A DNA stretch of 64,000 nt from the NCBI RefSeq assembly GCF_000701465.1, contig NZ_JNIY01000010.1:33429-97428 (forward strand), in the 5' to 3' direction. A program made the position numbers and the translations under genes. The stretch is from Paraoerskovia marina DSM 21750. Lineage in GTDB: Bacteria > Actinomycetota > Actinomycetes > Actinomycetales > Cellulomonadaceae. How positions within the stretch are numbered: the first letter of the stretch is position 1; every line of letters begins with the position of its first letter. Below are positions 47,092 to 55,160 of the stretch, one piece after another. Below the pieces are notes generated by a model. The model made no database searches. It was not told where the DNA came from and was given only the letters and a program-made list of their open reading frames with translations.

Positions 47092-48761
47092 CAGTCTTCC
47101 TCCTGCCAGGCGCGTGCGTCGTGAACGGCACGCAGGGTGGATTCGCGCAGAGTGGTGGTGGTGATCCTGATCCGGTCCTGGCCGATCTTGGCCGTCGTCC
47201 CGGTGCGTTCGAGCTGTGCGGCGAGGTCGGCGCTCACGCCGACGAGGTAGAGGCGCGAGTCCGCGGTGGCGAGACGCTCGGAGTACCGGTCGACGAGGGC
47301 GATGAAGGTCGAGCCGAGCTCCTCCTTGCCGCGGAGGTTGAGCAGGACCGCGCTCCGGTCGGTGGTCGCGCCGACGGCGGGGAGCTGGGCCTCCGCGATC
47401 GGGGTCGCGGCGAAGAACAGCGACCCGTACGGGCGGATGACGACGATCTGCTCGTGGCCGAGCTCGGAGGGCAGGTCCTCCTCGGTGAAGCTGCCGTCGG
47501 GGTTCGGGATCCAGCGGCGGAGCGTGACCTTGTTGGACTGCTTGACGACGAAGAGGATGAGCGAGGTCCCGACGCCGACGAGCACCGCGTACTGGAGCGG
47601 GATCAGGATCGTCAGGACGAACGTCACGAGCATCGCCGTCGCCTGGACGCCGCCGGTGCGCAGGACGCTCTTGGCGGCGGAGACCTTGAAGCTCCGGATG
47701 CCGACGACGATCAGCAGACCCGCCAGCGCGGGCATCGCGACCTGGCCGACGGCGTCGGACAGCGCGAGGACGACGACCGCCATCGTGAGGCCGGCGACGA
47801 AGAGGGCGAGCCGGGTGCGGGCCCCGGCGCGGGTGACGATCGCCGTGGCCGACATCGAGCCGCCGACCGGCATCCCGGAGAACATGCCGGACGCGATGTT
47901 GGCGATGCCCTGCCCGCGGAAGTCCCCCGAGGGGTCGGGGTAGGTGCCGTCCGGGTTGGGTGTGGACGCGCTGATCGCGGCGCCCTGCACGAGGCCGACG
48001 AACGCGAGCGACGCGGCCGGGACGAGCAGCTCGGCGATCAGGGAGAGGTCGGGGAGCGTGATGCCCGGCAGGCCGGCCGGGACCGTGGCGATGTCCGACA
48101 GGATGGGGACACCACCGAGCGGGACGGCGATCAGCGAGCCGAGGACGACGGCGGCCACCATGCCCAGCGCGCCGAGCCTCGTCCTCTCGAGCACGACGAT
48201 CAGGCTGATGGTGATGGCGCCGATGATGACGGCGTACCAGTTCCATGACCCGATGTGTACAAGGGTGTCGACGGCCTCGTGCAGGCGTGTGGCGCCGGTG
48301 CCGTCGTAGCCGGTGATGTCGTCGAGCTGCCCGAGGACGATCGTCACCGCGACGGCGTTGACGAACCCGACGAGCACCGAGTTGGGCACCCAGCGGACCA
48401 CGCGGCCGAGCCCCGCGAGCCCGAGCCCGAGCATGATCAGTCCGGTCAGTACCGCGACGGTGAAGAGCGCGGTGTCCCCGTCGTCGCCCTGGACCTGGGG
48501 GATGTCGCCGACGACGACCGCCATCGCGCTCGTCGCCTGGACCGCCATGAACGCGGAGCTCGTTCCGAGCGCCCCGAAGAACGTGCCCATCATGTACCCG
48601 TAGAGCCCGTAGATCGGGTTCACCCCGGCGAGCAGGCCGCCGGCAAGGCCGTCCGGCACCGACTCGACGCCGAGAGTGATGCCGGCGGGGACGTCCTTGC
48701 GCCAGTGCTGGAAGAGCCGTCGACGCGGTCGCTTCGGGCTGTCGGACGGCGAGTCTGGCAT
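47091..48761 (-). CDS. SulP family anion transporter (2)
   Basis: Second SulP transporter, 556 residues. Starts with a basic leader (PKRPRRRLFQHWRKDVPAGI), then VESVPDGLAGGLLAGVNPIYGLYGYMMG, the SulP signature. The periplasmic/cytoplasmic segment STPNPDGTYPDPSGDFRGQGIANIASGMF is shared with the third SulP gene, so these two are closer to each other than to the first. The C-terminal part (HEQIVVIRPYGSLFFAATPIAEAQL, RSAVLLNLRGKEELGSTFIALVDRY) is STAS-like. First gene of the leftward pair, divergent from the third SulP gene. Confidence 0.92.
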   Translation of the reverse strand: MPDSPSDSPKRPRRRLFQHWRKDVPAGITLGVESVPDGLAGGLLAGVNPIYGLYGYMMGTFFGALGTSSAFMAVQATSAMAVVVGDIPQVQGDDGDTALFTVAVLTGLIMLGLGLAGLGRVVRWVPNSVLVGFVNAVAVTIVLGQLDDITGYDGTGATRLHEAVDTLVHIGSWNWYAVIIGAITISLIVVLERTRLGALGMVAAVVLGSLIAVPLGGVPILSDIATVPAGLPGITLPDLSLIAELLVPAASLAFVGLVQGAAISASTPNPDGTYPDPSGDFRGQGIANIASGMFSGMPVGGSMSATAIVTRAGARTRLALFVAGLTMAVVVLALSDAVGQVAMPALAGLLIVVGIRSFKVSAAKSVLRTGGVQATAMLVTFVLTILIPLQYAVLVGVGTSLILFVVKQSNKVTLRRWIPNPDGSFTEEDLPSELGHEQIVVIRPYGSLFFAATPIAEAQLPAVGATTDRSAVLLNLRGKEELGSTFIALVDRYSERLATADSRLYLVGVSADLAAQLERTGTTAKIGQDRIRITTTTLRESTLRAVHDARAWQEED

Positions 48762-49021
48762 TGAACATCCCGTGTCGTCGAGGGCTGACCGGTGGACGAT
48801 CTGACGCTACTCCTGGGGCAGAATTCCCGACACGTGACACGAAGGCACGCACCGAGGATCTTCGAGTTGTTCAAACTACCGTCACATGCCGCGGCGGGCG
48901 ACGTGGCGCGTCCCGCCGTCGAGCCGCCGTCGGGACGCGTCGACCGGCCAGCGCGCACAACTGGTCCAGGTCGGCCATGATCGACGCGAACCGTCTTGGT
49001 TCGTACGACGGAGGTGACCAC

Positions 49022-50713
49022 GTGGGGCGCGCACGCGCGAAGTTCGGGCGTCCGACGCCCCGGGACGCGGCCAGCGGATTCGTCACCGGACTCTTCTCGA
49101 TCCCCGAGGGCATGGCGTACGCCAGCCTCGGCGGCTTCGCGGCCCCGATGGGTCTGTGGTCCGGGGCGGTCCCGACCATCGTCGGGTCGCTCTTCTCCCG
49201 CACGGTCCTCATGGTCACGACGCTGACGAGCGCGACCGCGCTTGCGTCCAAGAGCGTGCTCGCGGACGCAGGACTCGACCCGGGCGACGTCGGCGCCGTC
49301 GCGACGCTGACGCTGATGGTCGGTGCCGCGATGCTGCTGATGGGCCTGCTGCGCATGGGGTCGGCGATGGCGTTCGTCTCGGCGGCCGTCATGACCGGCT
49401 TCACCACGGGCATCGCCGTACAGATCCTCGCGGGGGTGATGAAGGACGCGACCGGGTACGAGCCGGAGCGGTCGAACACCGTCGCCAAGATCGTCGAGAC
49501 GTTCGCGCACGTCGGCGACTGGGACGTGATGACTGTCGTGGTCGCGGCCTCGACGGTCGGACTGTGGGCAGCGGTGCGGACGTATCGACCCCTGCGTGCG
49601 ACGGCGACCCTGATCGCACTGGTCGTCGTCAGCGTGGTCGCGGCGGTCGCGAGCCTCGACGTCGTCCGCGTCTCCGACATCGCGACGATCCCCCGCTCCC
49701 TTCCTCCCCTGACCCTCCCGGAGCTCGCCGCGGCACCGCAGCTCGTCTCGGGGGCGTTCGCCATCGCGCTCGTCGCGCTCGCCCAGGCCGCCGGGATCGG
49801 GGCCGCCGTCCCGAACCCCGACGGGTCCCGCGGCGACACGTCGGGCGACTTCCGTGCCCAGGGCGCCGCGAACCTCGCGGGCGGACTCTTCGGCGCGCTG
49901 CCCACCGGCGGCTCGCTCTCGCGGACGGGCGTCGCCACCAGCGGTGGTGCGCAGACGCGGTGGGCGGGGATCTTCGCCGGCGTCTCGCTGCTGGTGATGG
50001 TGCTGATCCTCGGGCCGGTGGCGGGCTCGATCCCGATGGCGGTGATCGGCGGCCTGCTGATCGTGATCAGCTTCGAGCTGATCCACGGTCGCCTCGCGGA
50101 CATCAAGCTGGTCGTCCGTACGGCCTGGCCGTCGACGGTCGCGATGATCGTCACGTTCCTCGCGACGACGCAGCTTCCGCTCCAGGTCGCGATCTTCCTC
50201 GGCGCGGGACTCTCGATCCTGCTCTACGCGGTGCAGGCGGCACGCTCCGGCCGCCTGGTCCGCCTCACCCCCACCGAGGACGGCGACTGGGCGATCGGCG
50301 AGGTTCCCGACACCGTGCCCAGCGGGACGACGATCGTGCTCCACTACACCGGCCACGGCTTCTTCGCGGAGGCCGTCCGCCTCGACGACCAGTGGCCGTC
50401 CGTCGACGGGGCCCGCGACGCCGCGATCGTCCTCTCCCTCCGGGACGCCGTCGGCGTCCCCTCCACCACGCTGCTGAAGATGTTGCGCAGCCGCATCGAG
50501 GCATGGCGGGCGCACGACGTCCACGTCGTCATCTGCGACGTCAGCGGCGCACTGCACGACCGACTGCGCAAGGCGGGAGTCCTCGACACGCTCGGCGACG
50601 CCGTGGTGCGCGACACGGGGACCGTCCTGGGCGCGCTCGAGGCCGCGTGGGCGCTCGCGGAGGAACGGCGGGTCGCCGACGAGATCGAGCACCGAGCAGA
50701 GGAAGAACGATGA
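49022..50713 (+). CDS. SulP family anion transporter (3)
   Basis: 563 residues: GFVTGLFSIPEGMAYASLGGFAAPMGLWSGAVPTIVGSLFSRT is the SulP entrance motif; the loop VPNPDGSRGDTSGDFRAQGAANLAGGLFG matches the second SulP protein. A STAS-like domain closes it (IVLHYTGHGFFAEAVRLDDQW, VVICDVSGALHDRLRK). I start at GTG 49022, seven bases after GAGGT; an in-frame ATG at 48977 is possible. The 260 bp between the divergent SulP genes should contain both promoters; I see no clear operator. It overlaps the BASS transporter gene (ATGA), so both are made together. Confidence 0.92.
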   Translation: MGRARAKFGRPTPRDAASGFVTGLFSIPEGMAYASLGGFAAPMGLWSGAVPTIVGSLFSRTVLMVTTLTSATALASKSVLADAGLDPGDVGAVATLTLMVGAAMLLMGLLRMGSAMAFVSAAVMTGFTTGIAVQILAGVMKDATGYEPERSNTVAKIVETFAHVGDWDVMTVVVAASTVGLWAAVRTYRPLRATATLIALVVVSVVAAVASLDVVRVSDIATIPRSLPPLTLPELAAAPQLVSGAFAIALVALAQAAGIGAAVPNPDGSRGDTSGDFRAQGAANLAGGLFGALPTGGSLSRTGVATSGGAQTRWAGIFAGVSLLVMVLILGPVAGSIPMAVIGGLLIVISFELIHGRLADIKLVVRTAWPSTVAMIVTFLATTQLPLQVAIFLGAGLSILLYAVQAARSGRLVRLTPTEDGDWAIGEVPDTVPSGTTIVLHYTGHGFFAEAVRLDDQWPSVDGARDAAIVLSLRDAVGVPSTTLLKMLRSRIEAWRAHDVHVVICDVSGALHDRLRKAGVLDTLGDAVVRDTGTVLGALEAAWALAEERRVADEIEHRAEEER

Positions 50714-51561
50714 GCGACTTCTTGATCGACCTGGCACGGGTCGCGATCCTGACCTTCGTCATCACGTCGATGGTCGCTCTGGGGCTCTCGCTGACGGTCT
50801 CCCAGATCACGGCACCGCTGAGGTCCGCCCGCGTGGTGGTCTTCGCCCTGCTCGCCAACTTCGTGGTCGCCCCGCTCGCGGCGTGGGGGATCGGCGAGGT
50901 GTTCGGTCTCGACGACACCGTCCAGCTGGCACTGATCCTCCTCGGCGTCTCGGCAGGGGCGCCGTTCCTGCCGAAGCTCGCGCAGATGGCGCGGGGCGAC
51001 GTGGCCTACTCCGTCGGCCTGATGGTGCTCCTGATGGTGGCGAGCGTCGTCGTCGTGCCGCTCGTTCTCGCCACCCCGCTCGTCGGGGTGGAGGTCAGCG
51101 CCTGGGACATCGCCCGCCCCCTCGTTCTGCTGATGCTGCTCCCGCTCGTGGTCGCGCTCGCCGTCCGGGCCCGGTATCCGCACGCGGCCGACGCCGCGGC
51201 ACCCCTGAACAGGATCTCGTCGACCGCGCTCGCGCTCGGCCTGGTCGCGGCGGTCGTCGCCGGGTTCTCGCAGTTCGTCGACCAGTTCGGGACGGGCATC
51301 CTCCTCGCGACGCTCGCGCTGCTGGTGGTCTGCCTGCTGGCCGGGTGGGTGCTCGGCGGCAGCGGGCGCGAGCAACGGGTCGTCTCGTCGCTCGGTGCCG
51401 GGCAGCGCAACCTGTCGGCCGCGCTCCTCGTCGCCGGCACGAGCTTCACGGACACGCCCGAGGTGCTGGTCGCGGTGCTGCTTGGCGCGCTCCTGCTCAC
51501 GATCGTCCTTCTGGCGCTCGCAGCGGAGCTGGGGCGTCGCGTTGATCGGGCCGATGTCTGA
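50710..51561 (+). CDS. BASS-family sodium-dependent transporter
   Basis: 283 residues with about nine to ten membrane segments. LILLGVSAGAPFLPKLAQMARGD and SSLGAGQRNLSAALLVAGTSF are the two crossover regions of the bile-acid:sodium symporter (BASS/SBF) fold. Bacterial members carry organic anions such as bile acids, pantoate or pyruvate-type acids. Translationally coupled to the third SulP gene, which suggests joint use, perhaps sulfated or sulfonated organic anions given the alkyl sulfatase next door; that is inference. Confidence 0.85.
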   Translation: MSDFLIDLARVAILTFVITSMVALGLSLTVSQITAPLRSARVVVFALLANFVVAPLAAWGIGEVFGLDDTVQLALILLGVSAGAPFLPKLAQMARGDVAYSVGLMVLLMVASVVVVPLVLATPLVGVEVSAWDIARPLVLLMLLPLVVALAVRARYPHAADAAAPLNRISSTALALGLVAAVVAGFSQFVDQFGTGILLATLALLVVCLLAGWVLGGSGREQRVVSSLGAGQRNLSAALLVAGTSFTDTPEVLVAVLLGALLLTIVLLALAAELGRRVDRADV

Positions 51562-51570
51562 AAGTCGACG

Positions 51571-51593
51571 ATTGGTTGTCAAAACCGACCAAT
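51571..51593. promoter_or_regulatory. Inverted repeat before the alkyl sulfatase gene
   Basis: ATTGGT and ACCAAT separated by 11 bases, with an inner GGTT/AACC, in an AT-richer 137-bp gap. A TATAAC at 51647-51652 could be a -10 element. Candidate operator. Confidence 0.4.
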
Positions 51594-51698
51594 GGGCAAA
51601 GCGTTCGTGAAGAGTCTGTGGAGCCCGTGCCTCCGCGCTGCAGGATTATAACGAAGGAGTAACGTCATTCTCACCAACTCGTCTTGAAGGAGAGCGAT

Positions 51699-53585
51699 AT
51701 GAGCACACCAAAGCCAGCCACCGAGGCCACCATCCGCGCGAACCGGGCTGTGCGAGACAAGCTCCCCTTCGACGACACGACCGACTTCGAGAATGCGGAC
51801 CGCGGTCTGGTCGTCCGCGCCACCGGGCAGGTGCTCACCGACGAAGGTGACGTCGCCTGGGACTTCGACCGGTGGAGCTTCCTCGAGGGCGAGTCGCCCG
51901 ACACGGTGAACCCGTCACTGTGGCGCCAGAGCCAGCTCGTGTCCAAGGCGGGCATCTACAAGGTCGCCGACGGCATCTACCAGGCCCGCGGCTTCGACCT
52001 CTCGGTCGCCTCCTACATCCGTGGTGAGAAGGGCTGGATCGTCGTCGACCCGTCGATCAGCGTCGAGCCGACCAAGGCCGCCTACGACCTGATCCGCGAG
52101 CATGTCGAGGACCTGCCCGTCACGGCCGTCATCCACACCCACTCGCACATCGACCACTACGGCGGCGTGCGGGCCTTCGTCACGGACGAGGACGTCGAGG
52201 CCGGCAACGTGCGGATCATCGCTCCCGTGGACTTCCTCGAGGAGTCCGTCAGCGAGAACGTGATGCTCGGCAACGCGATGGCGCGGCGCAAGTCCTACAT
52301 GTACGGCGAGATCGTCGGGTACGGCCCGGACCGTTCCGTCGGTGCAGGACTCGGCCAGGTCACGTCGGCCGGGGAGGTCACGCTGATCCCCCCGACGGAC
52401 ATCATCTCCGAGACCGGGACGGAACTGACTGTCGACGGCGTCCGCATCGTCTTCCAGCACACGCCCGGTGCCGAGGCCCCCGCCGAGCTCTGCTTCTACC
52501 TCCCCGACCACAAGGCGCTCTGCGGGGCCGAGATCGTCACGCACACGCAGCACAACCTCTACACGCTGCGTGGTGCCAAGATCCGCGACTCGCTGATCTG
52601 GTCCAAGCACCTGCACGAGATGCTGCAGCTGTTCGGCGACGCCGAGGTGCTCTTCTCCTCCCACCACTGGCCCACCTGGGGCAACGGCGAGCTCCGCGAC
52701 CTCATCGAGTCCCAGCGGGACATGTACCGGTACCTGCACGACGAGACGGTGCGGCTCGCCAACAACGGCTACACCCCCGTCGAGATCGGTGAGCAGATCG
52801 AGCTGCCCGACGCGCTCGCCCAGCGGTTCGCCAACCGCGGCTACTACGGGTCGATCAACCACAACGTGAAGTCGACGTACGTCTACTACCTCGGCTGGTT
52901 CGACGCGAACCCCGCGACGCTCAACCCGCTCGAGCACGTCGACGCCGGCCCGCGCTACGTCGAGTACATGGGCGGCGCCGACGCGATCATCGAGAAGGCT
53001 CGTGCCGACTTCGAGAAGGGCGAGTACCGCTGGGTCGCCGAGGTGCTCAACCACCTCATCTTCGCCCAGCCGGAGAACACCGAGGCCCGTGAGCTGCAGG
53101 CCGACACGTTCGAGCAGCTCGGGTACCAGGCGGAGAACGGCACGTGGCGCAACTTCTACCTCACCGGTGCGATGGAGCTGCGTGATGGCATCCGCAAGCA
53201 GCACGTGCTTGTCACGGCCAGCGCCGACTCGGTCCGCGCCATGTCGGTCTCGATGTTCCTCGACTACATCGCGATGCGGATCAAGGCGCCGGAGGCCGTG
53301 AACCTCTCGTCCACGTTCGCGGTGGTCCTGCCCGACATTGACGAGAAGTACGTCCTCGAGCTCGGCAACGGGGTGCTCAACCACCGCCCCGGGACGTCCG
53401 ACGACGTCCAGGCCACCCTGACGTTCGACCGTTCCGTCCTGGACGCGGTCGTGCTGGGGACCACCGACATCCCGGACGCCGTCGAGAACGGCGACGTGCA
53501 GGTCGACGGTGACATCACCGCCGTCCGCGAGTTCGTCGCCCTGCTCGACGTGTTCGACTTCTGGTTCGACATCGTCACCCCGTGA
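51699..53585 (+). CDS. Linear alkyl sulfatase, metallo-beta-lactamase fold (SdsA1/YjcS type)
   Basis: Hydrolyses primary alkyl sulfate esters such as dodecyl sulfate, freeing sulfate and an alcohol. The 628-residue product has the binuclear-zinc motif HTHSHIDH (His148, His150, Asp152, His153), CGAEIVTHTQHN with the bridging Glu, and SSHHWPTWGN. The dimerisation domain (YYLGWFDANPATLNPL) and a C-terminal SCP2-like lipid-binding domain (MSVSMFLDYIAMRIKAPEA to the end) follow. No signal peptide, so a cytoplasmic enzyme, unlike secreted SdsA1. AAGGAG precedes ATG 51699. The SulP and BASS genes upstream could import substrate or move the released sulfate. Confidence 0.93.
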   Translation: MSTPKPATEATIRANRAVRDKLPFDDTTDFENADRGLVVRATGQVLTDEGDVAWDFDRWSFLEGESPDTVNPSLWRQSQLVSKAGIYKVADGIYQARGFDLSVASYIRGEKGWIVVDPSISVEPTKAAYDLIREHVEDLPVTAVIHTHSHIDHYGGVRAFVTDEDVEAGNVRIIAPVDFLEESVSENVMLGNAMARRKSYMYGEIVGYGPDRSVGAGLGQVTSAGEVTLIPPTDIISETGTELTVDGVRIVFQHTPGAEAPAELCFYLPDHKALCGAEIVTHTQHNLYTLRGAKIRDSLIWSKHLHEMLQLFGDAEVLFSSHHWPTWGNGELRDLIESQRDMYRYLHDETVRLANNGYTPVEIGEQIELPDALAQRFANRGYYGSINHNVKSTYVYYLGWFDANPATLNPLEHVDAGPRYVEYMGGADAIIEKARADFEKGEYRWVAEVLNHLIFAQPENTEARELQADTFEQLGYQAENGTWRNFYLTGAMELRDGIRKQHVLVTASADSVRAMSVSMFLDYIAMRIKAPEAVNLSSTFAVVLPDIDEKYVLELGNGVLNHRPGTSDDVQATLTFDRSVLDAVVLGTTDIPDAVENGDVQVDGDITAVREFVALLDVFDFWFDIVTP

Positions 53586-53592
53586 CGACATG

Positions 53593-53628
53593 ACGAAGGG
53601 CCCGTCGCACCGGCGAGGGGCCCTTCGT
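53593..53628. terminator. Bidirectional terminator after the alkyl sulfatase gene
   Basis: Eleven-base-pair perfect stem ACGAAGGGCCC / GGGCCCTTCGT between convergent genes. Confidence 0.85.
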
Positions 53629-53659
53629 CGTGCCAGGGTCGGGGCATCCGCGCCGGGCG

Positions 53660-54997
53660 CTACTCGTCGATCTTGTCGCGACGGCGCTCGTCGACCGTCC
53701 GCGCGGCCTCGCGGGCGGCCCGCAGGTTGGCGGCACGACGACGGTCGGCACGGCTCGCGAAGAGGCCCGGCCTGGACGGGGTCGACTCGTCGTCCGACGT
53801 CCCGGACTCCGCGTCGCCCGCGCCGTCGTGCGGGCTGCCCGGCGTCTCGGGGTCACGCAGCAGGTGTGACTCCACCAGCTCGTGCCGCGTGAACCAGGTG
53901 TTGGCCGCGGCCTGGAAGGTGGCCACGATCGGGAGCGAGAGGAAGGCGCCCACGGCGCCGAAGACCGAGCCGAACCCGATGACGGCGACGAAGCTGACGG
54001 CTGGGTTCATCTCCAGGGCCCTCGCGGTCACCTTCGGCGCCAGGATCAGGTTCTCCACCTGCTGGTAGGCGATCACGAAGACGAGCACGCCGATCGCCTC
54101 GGGGACCCCCTGGGAGGTGAGTGCGATCGCGGTCGGCAGCGCACCACCGAGGTAGGTGCCGATGGTCGGCACGAACTGCGAGACGACGCCGGTGAACAGC
54201 GCGAGGGGGAGCGCGTACGGCGTGTCGATGATGAGCAGGAAGATGCTGGTCGCTACGGTGCAGAACGTCGCGAGGACCACGCGCGAGTTGATGAAGTCGG
54301 AGACCTTGACCTGGGTGATCTCCCAGAGGCGGAGCACCTCCTCCTGCCGGTGCGGAGTCAGCCACGCGCAGATCGACTGCCGGAACCGTGGGCCGGCCGC
54401 GAGGAGGTAGTAGACGATCAGGGCGATCATGAAGAACGAGAAGACGACGCCGAGCACGCTCGCCCCGACCATGAGGGCACCGGCAGCCACGTCGTTGCCC
54501 CAGGTGCCCAGTGCCTGGCGCAACAGCTCCTCCGACTCGGGGAGCGAGGCGCCGAGAGTCTCGTCGGCCCACACGGCGATCTCGGCGTAGGCGTCGGGCA
54601 CCGACTGCACGAGCTGCACGAGCTGCTGGACGAAGAGGTTGCCGAAGATGGCGATCACGGCGGCCGCGGTCAGAATGGCACCGATCAGCACGACGAAAGC
54701 GGCGATTCCGCGGCGCCACCCGCGTCGGACGAACCACACCACGAGCGGCTCGAGCATCAGCATCACGAAGAACGAGATCAGAATGTTGGTGAGCAGTCCC
54801 GTCAGCTGCCCAAATGCGTAATAGACAAACATTCCGGCGAAAACGGCGAGTACCGCCCAGAACAGCGCGCGGGGGAGCCAGCGCGGCGGGCGCCGGGTGT
54901 CGTGCTGGACGGCTCGGAACTCGCGCCGATCCGCGTCTCGCTCGGCCTCGGCGCCCGACGGGCCGGAGCGTGGCGGGGGGACTGCGTCGTCGCTCAT
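53660..54997 (-). CDS. AI-2E family transporter (PerM/TqsA type)
   Basis: 445 residues with about seven to eight membrane segments. Family features: the N-terminal pair (LFWAVLAVFAGMFVYYAFG, LTNILISFFVMLMLEPLVVWFVRRGWRRG), a periplasmic helical middle (VQLVQSVPDAYAEIAVW), and the conserved C-terminal TGVVSQFVPTIGTYLGGALPTAIAL and NPAVSFVAVIGFGSVFGAVGAFLSLPIVATFQ. Members export autoinducer-2 or act as Na+/H+ antiporters; the substrate here is unknown. The N-terminal 35 and C-terminal 70 residues are charged and cytoplasmic. Divergent from the giant surface protein gene. Confidence 0.92.
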   Translation of the reverse strand: MSDDAVPPPRSGPSGAEAERDADRREFRAVQHDTRRPPRWLPRALFWAVLAVFAGMFVYYAFGQLTGLLTNILISFFVMLMLEPLVVWFVRRGWRRGIAAFVVLIGAILTAAAVIAIFGNLFVQQLVQLVQSVPDAYAEIAVWADETLGASLPESEELLRQALGTWGNDVAAGALMVGASVLGVVFSFFMIALIVYYLLAAGPRFRQSICAWLTPHRQEEVLRLWEITQVKVSDFINSRVVLATFCTVATSIFLLIIDTPYALPLALFTGVVSQFVPTIGTYLGGALPTAIALTSQGVPEAIGVLVFVIAYQQVENLILAPKVTARALEMNPAVSFVAVIGFGSVFGAVGAFLSLPIVATFQAAANTWFTRHELVESHLLRDPETPGSPHDGAGDAESGTSDDESTPSRPGLFASRADRRRAANLRAAREAARTVDERRRDKIDE

Positions 54998-55160
54998 GCC
55001 TCGGAGACTACTCGCGTGCGGGCGGCGTGGCGGAGTTGTTTGTGAAGACAGAAATTATCGGTCTTTCCCGACAGAAACCGAGGGTATCTGGGTTTCCTGT
55101 TGCGAACCTGAGAATGCAATGTGCCAATGGTGTGCATAGCGCTCGTCAGGGCCGACGAGC

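Noticed and set aside
45373..48852. A single 1,159-residue protein covering both leftward SulP genes
   Set aside because: The upstream part is a shadow of the second SulP gene, which has its own frame and full SulP motifs; two separate genes overlap by one base.
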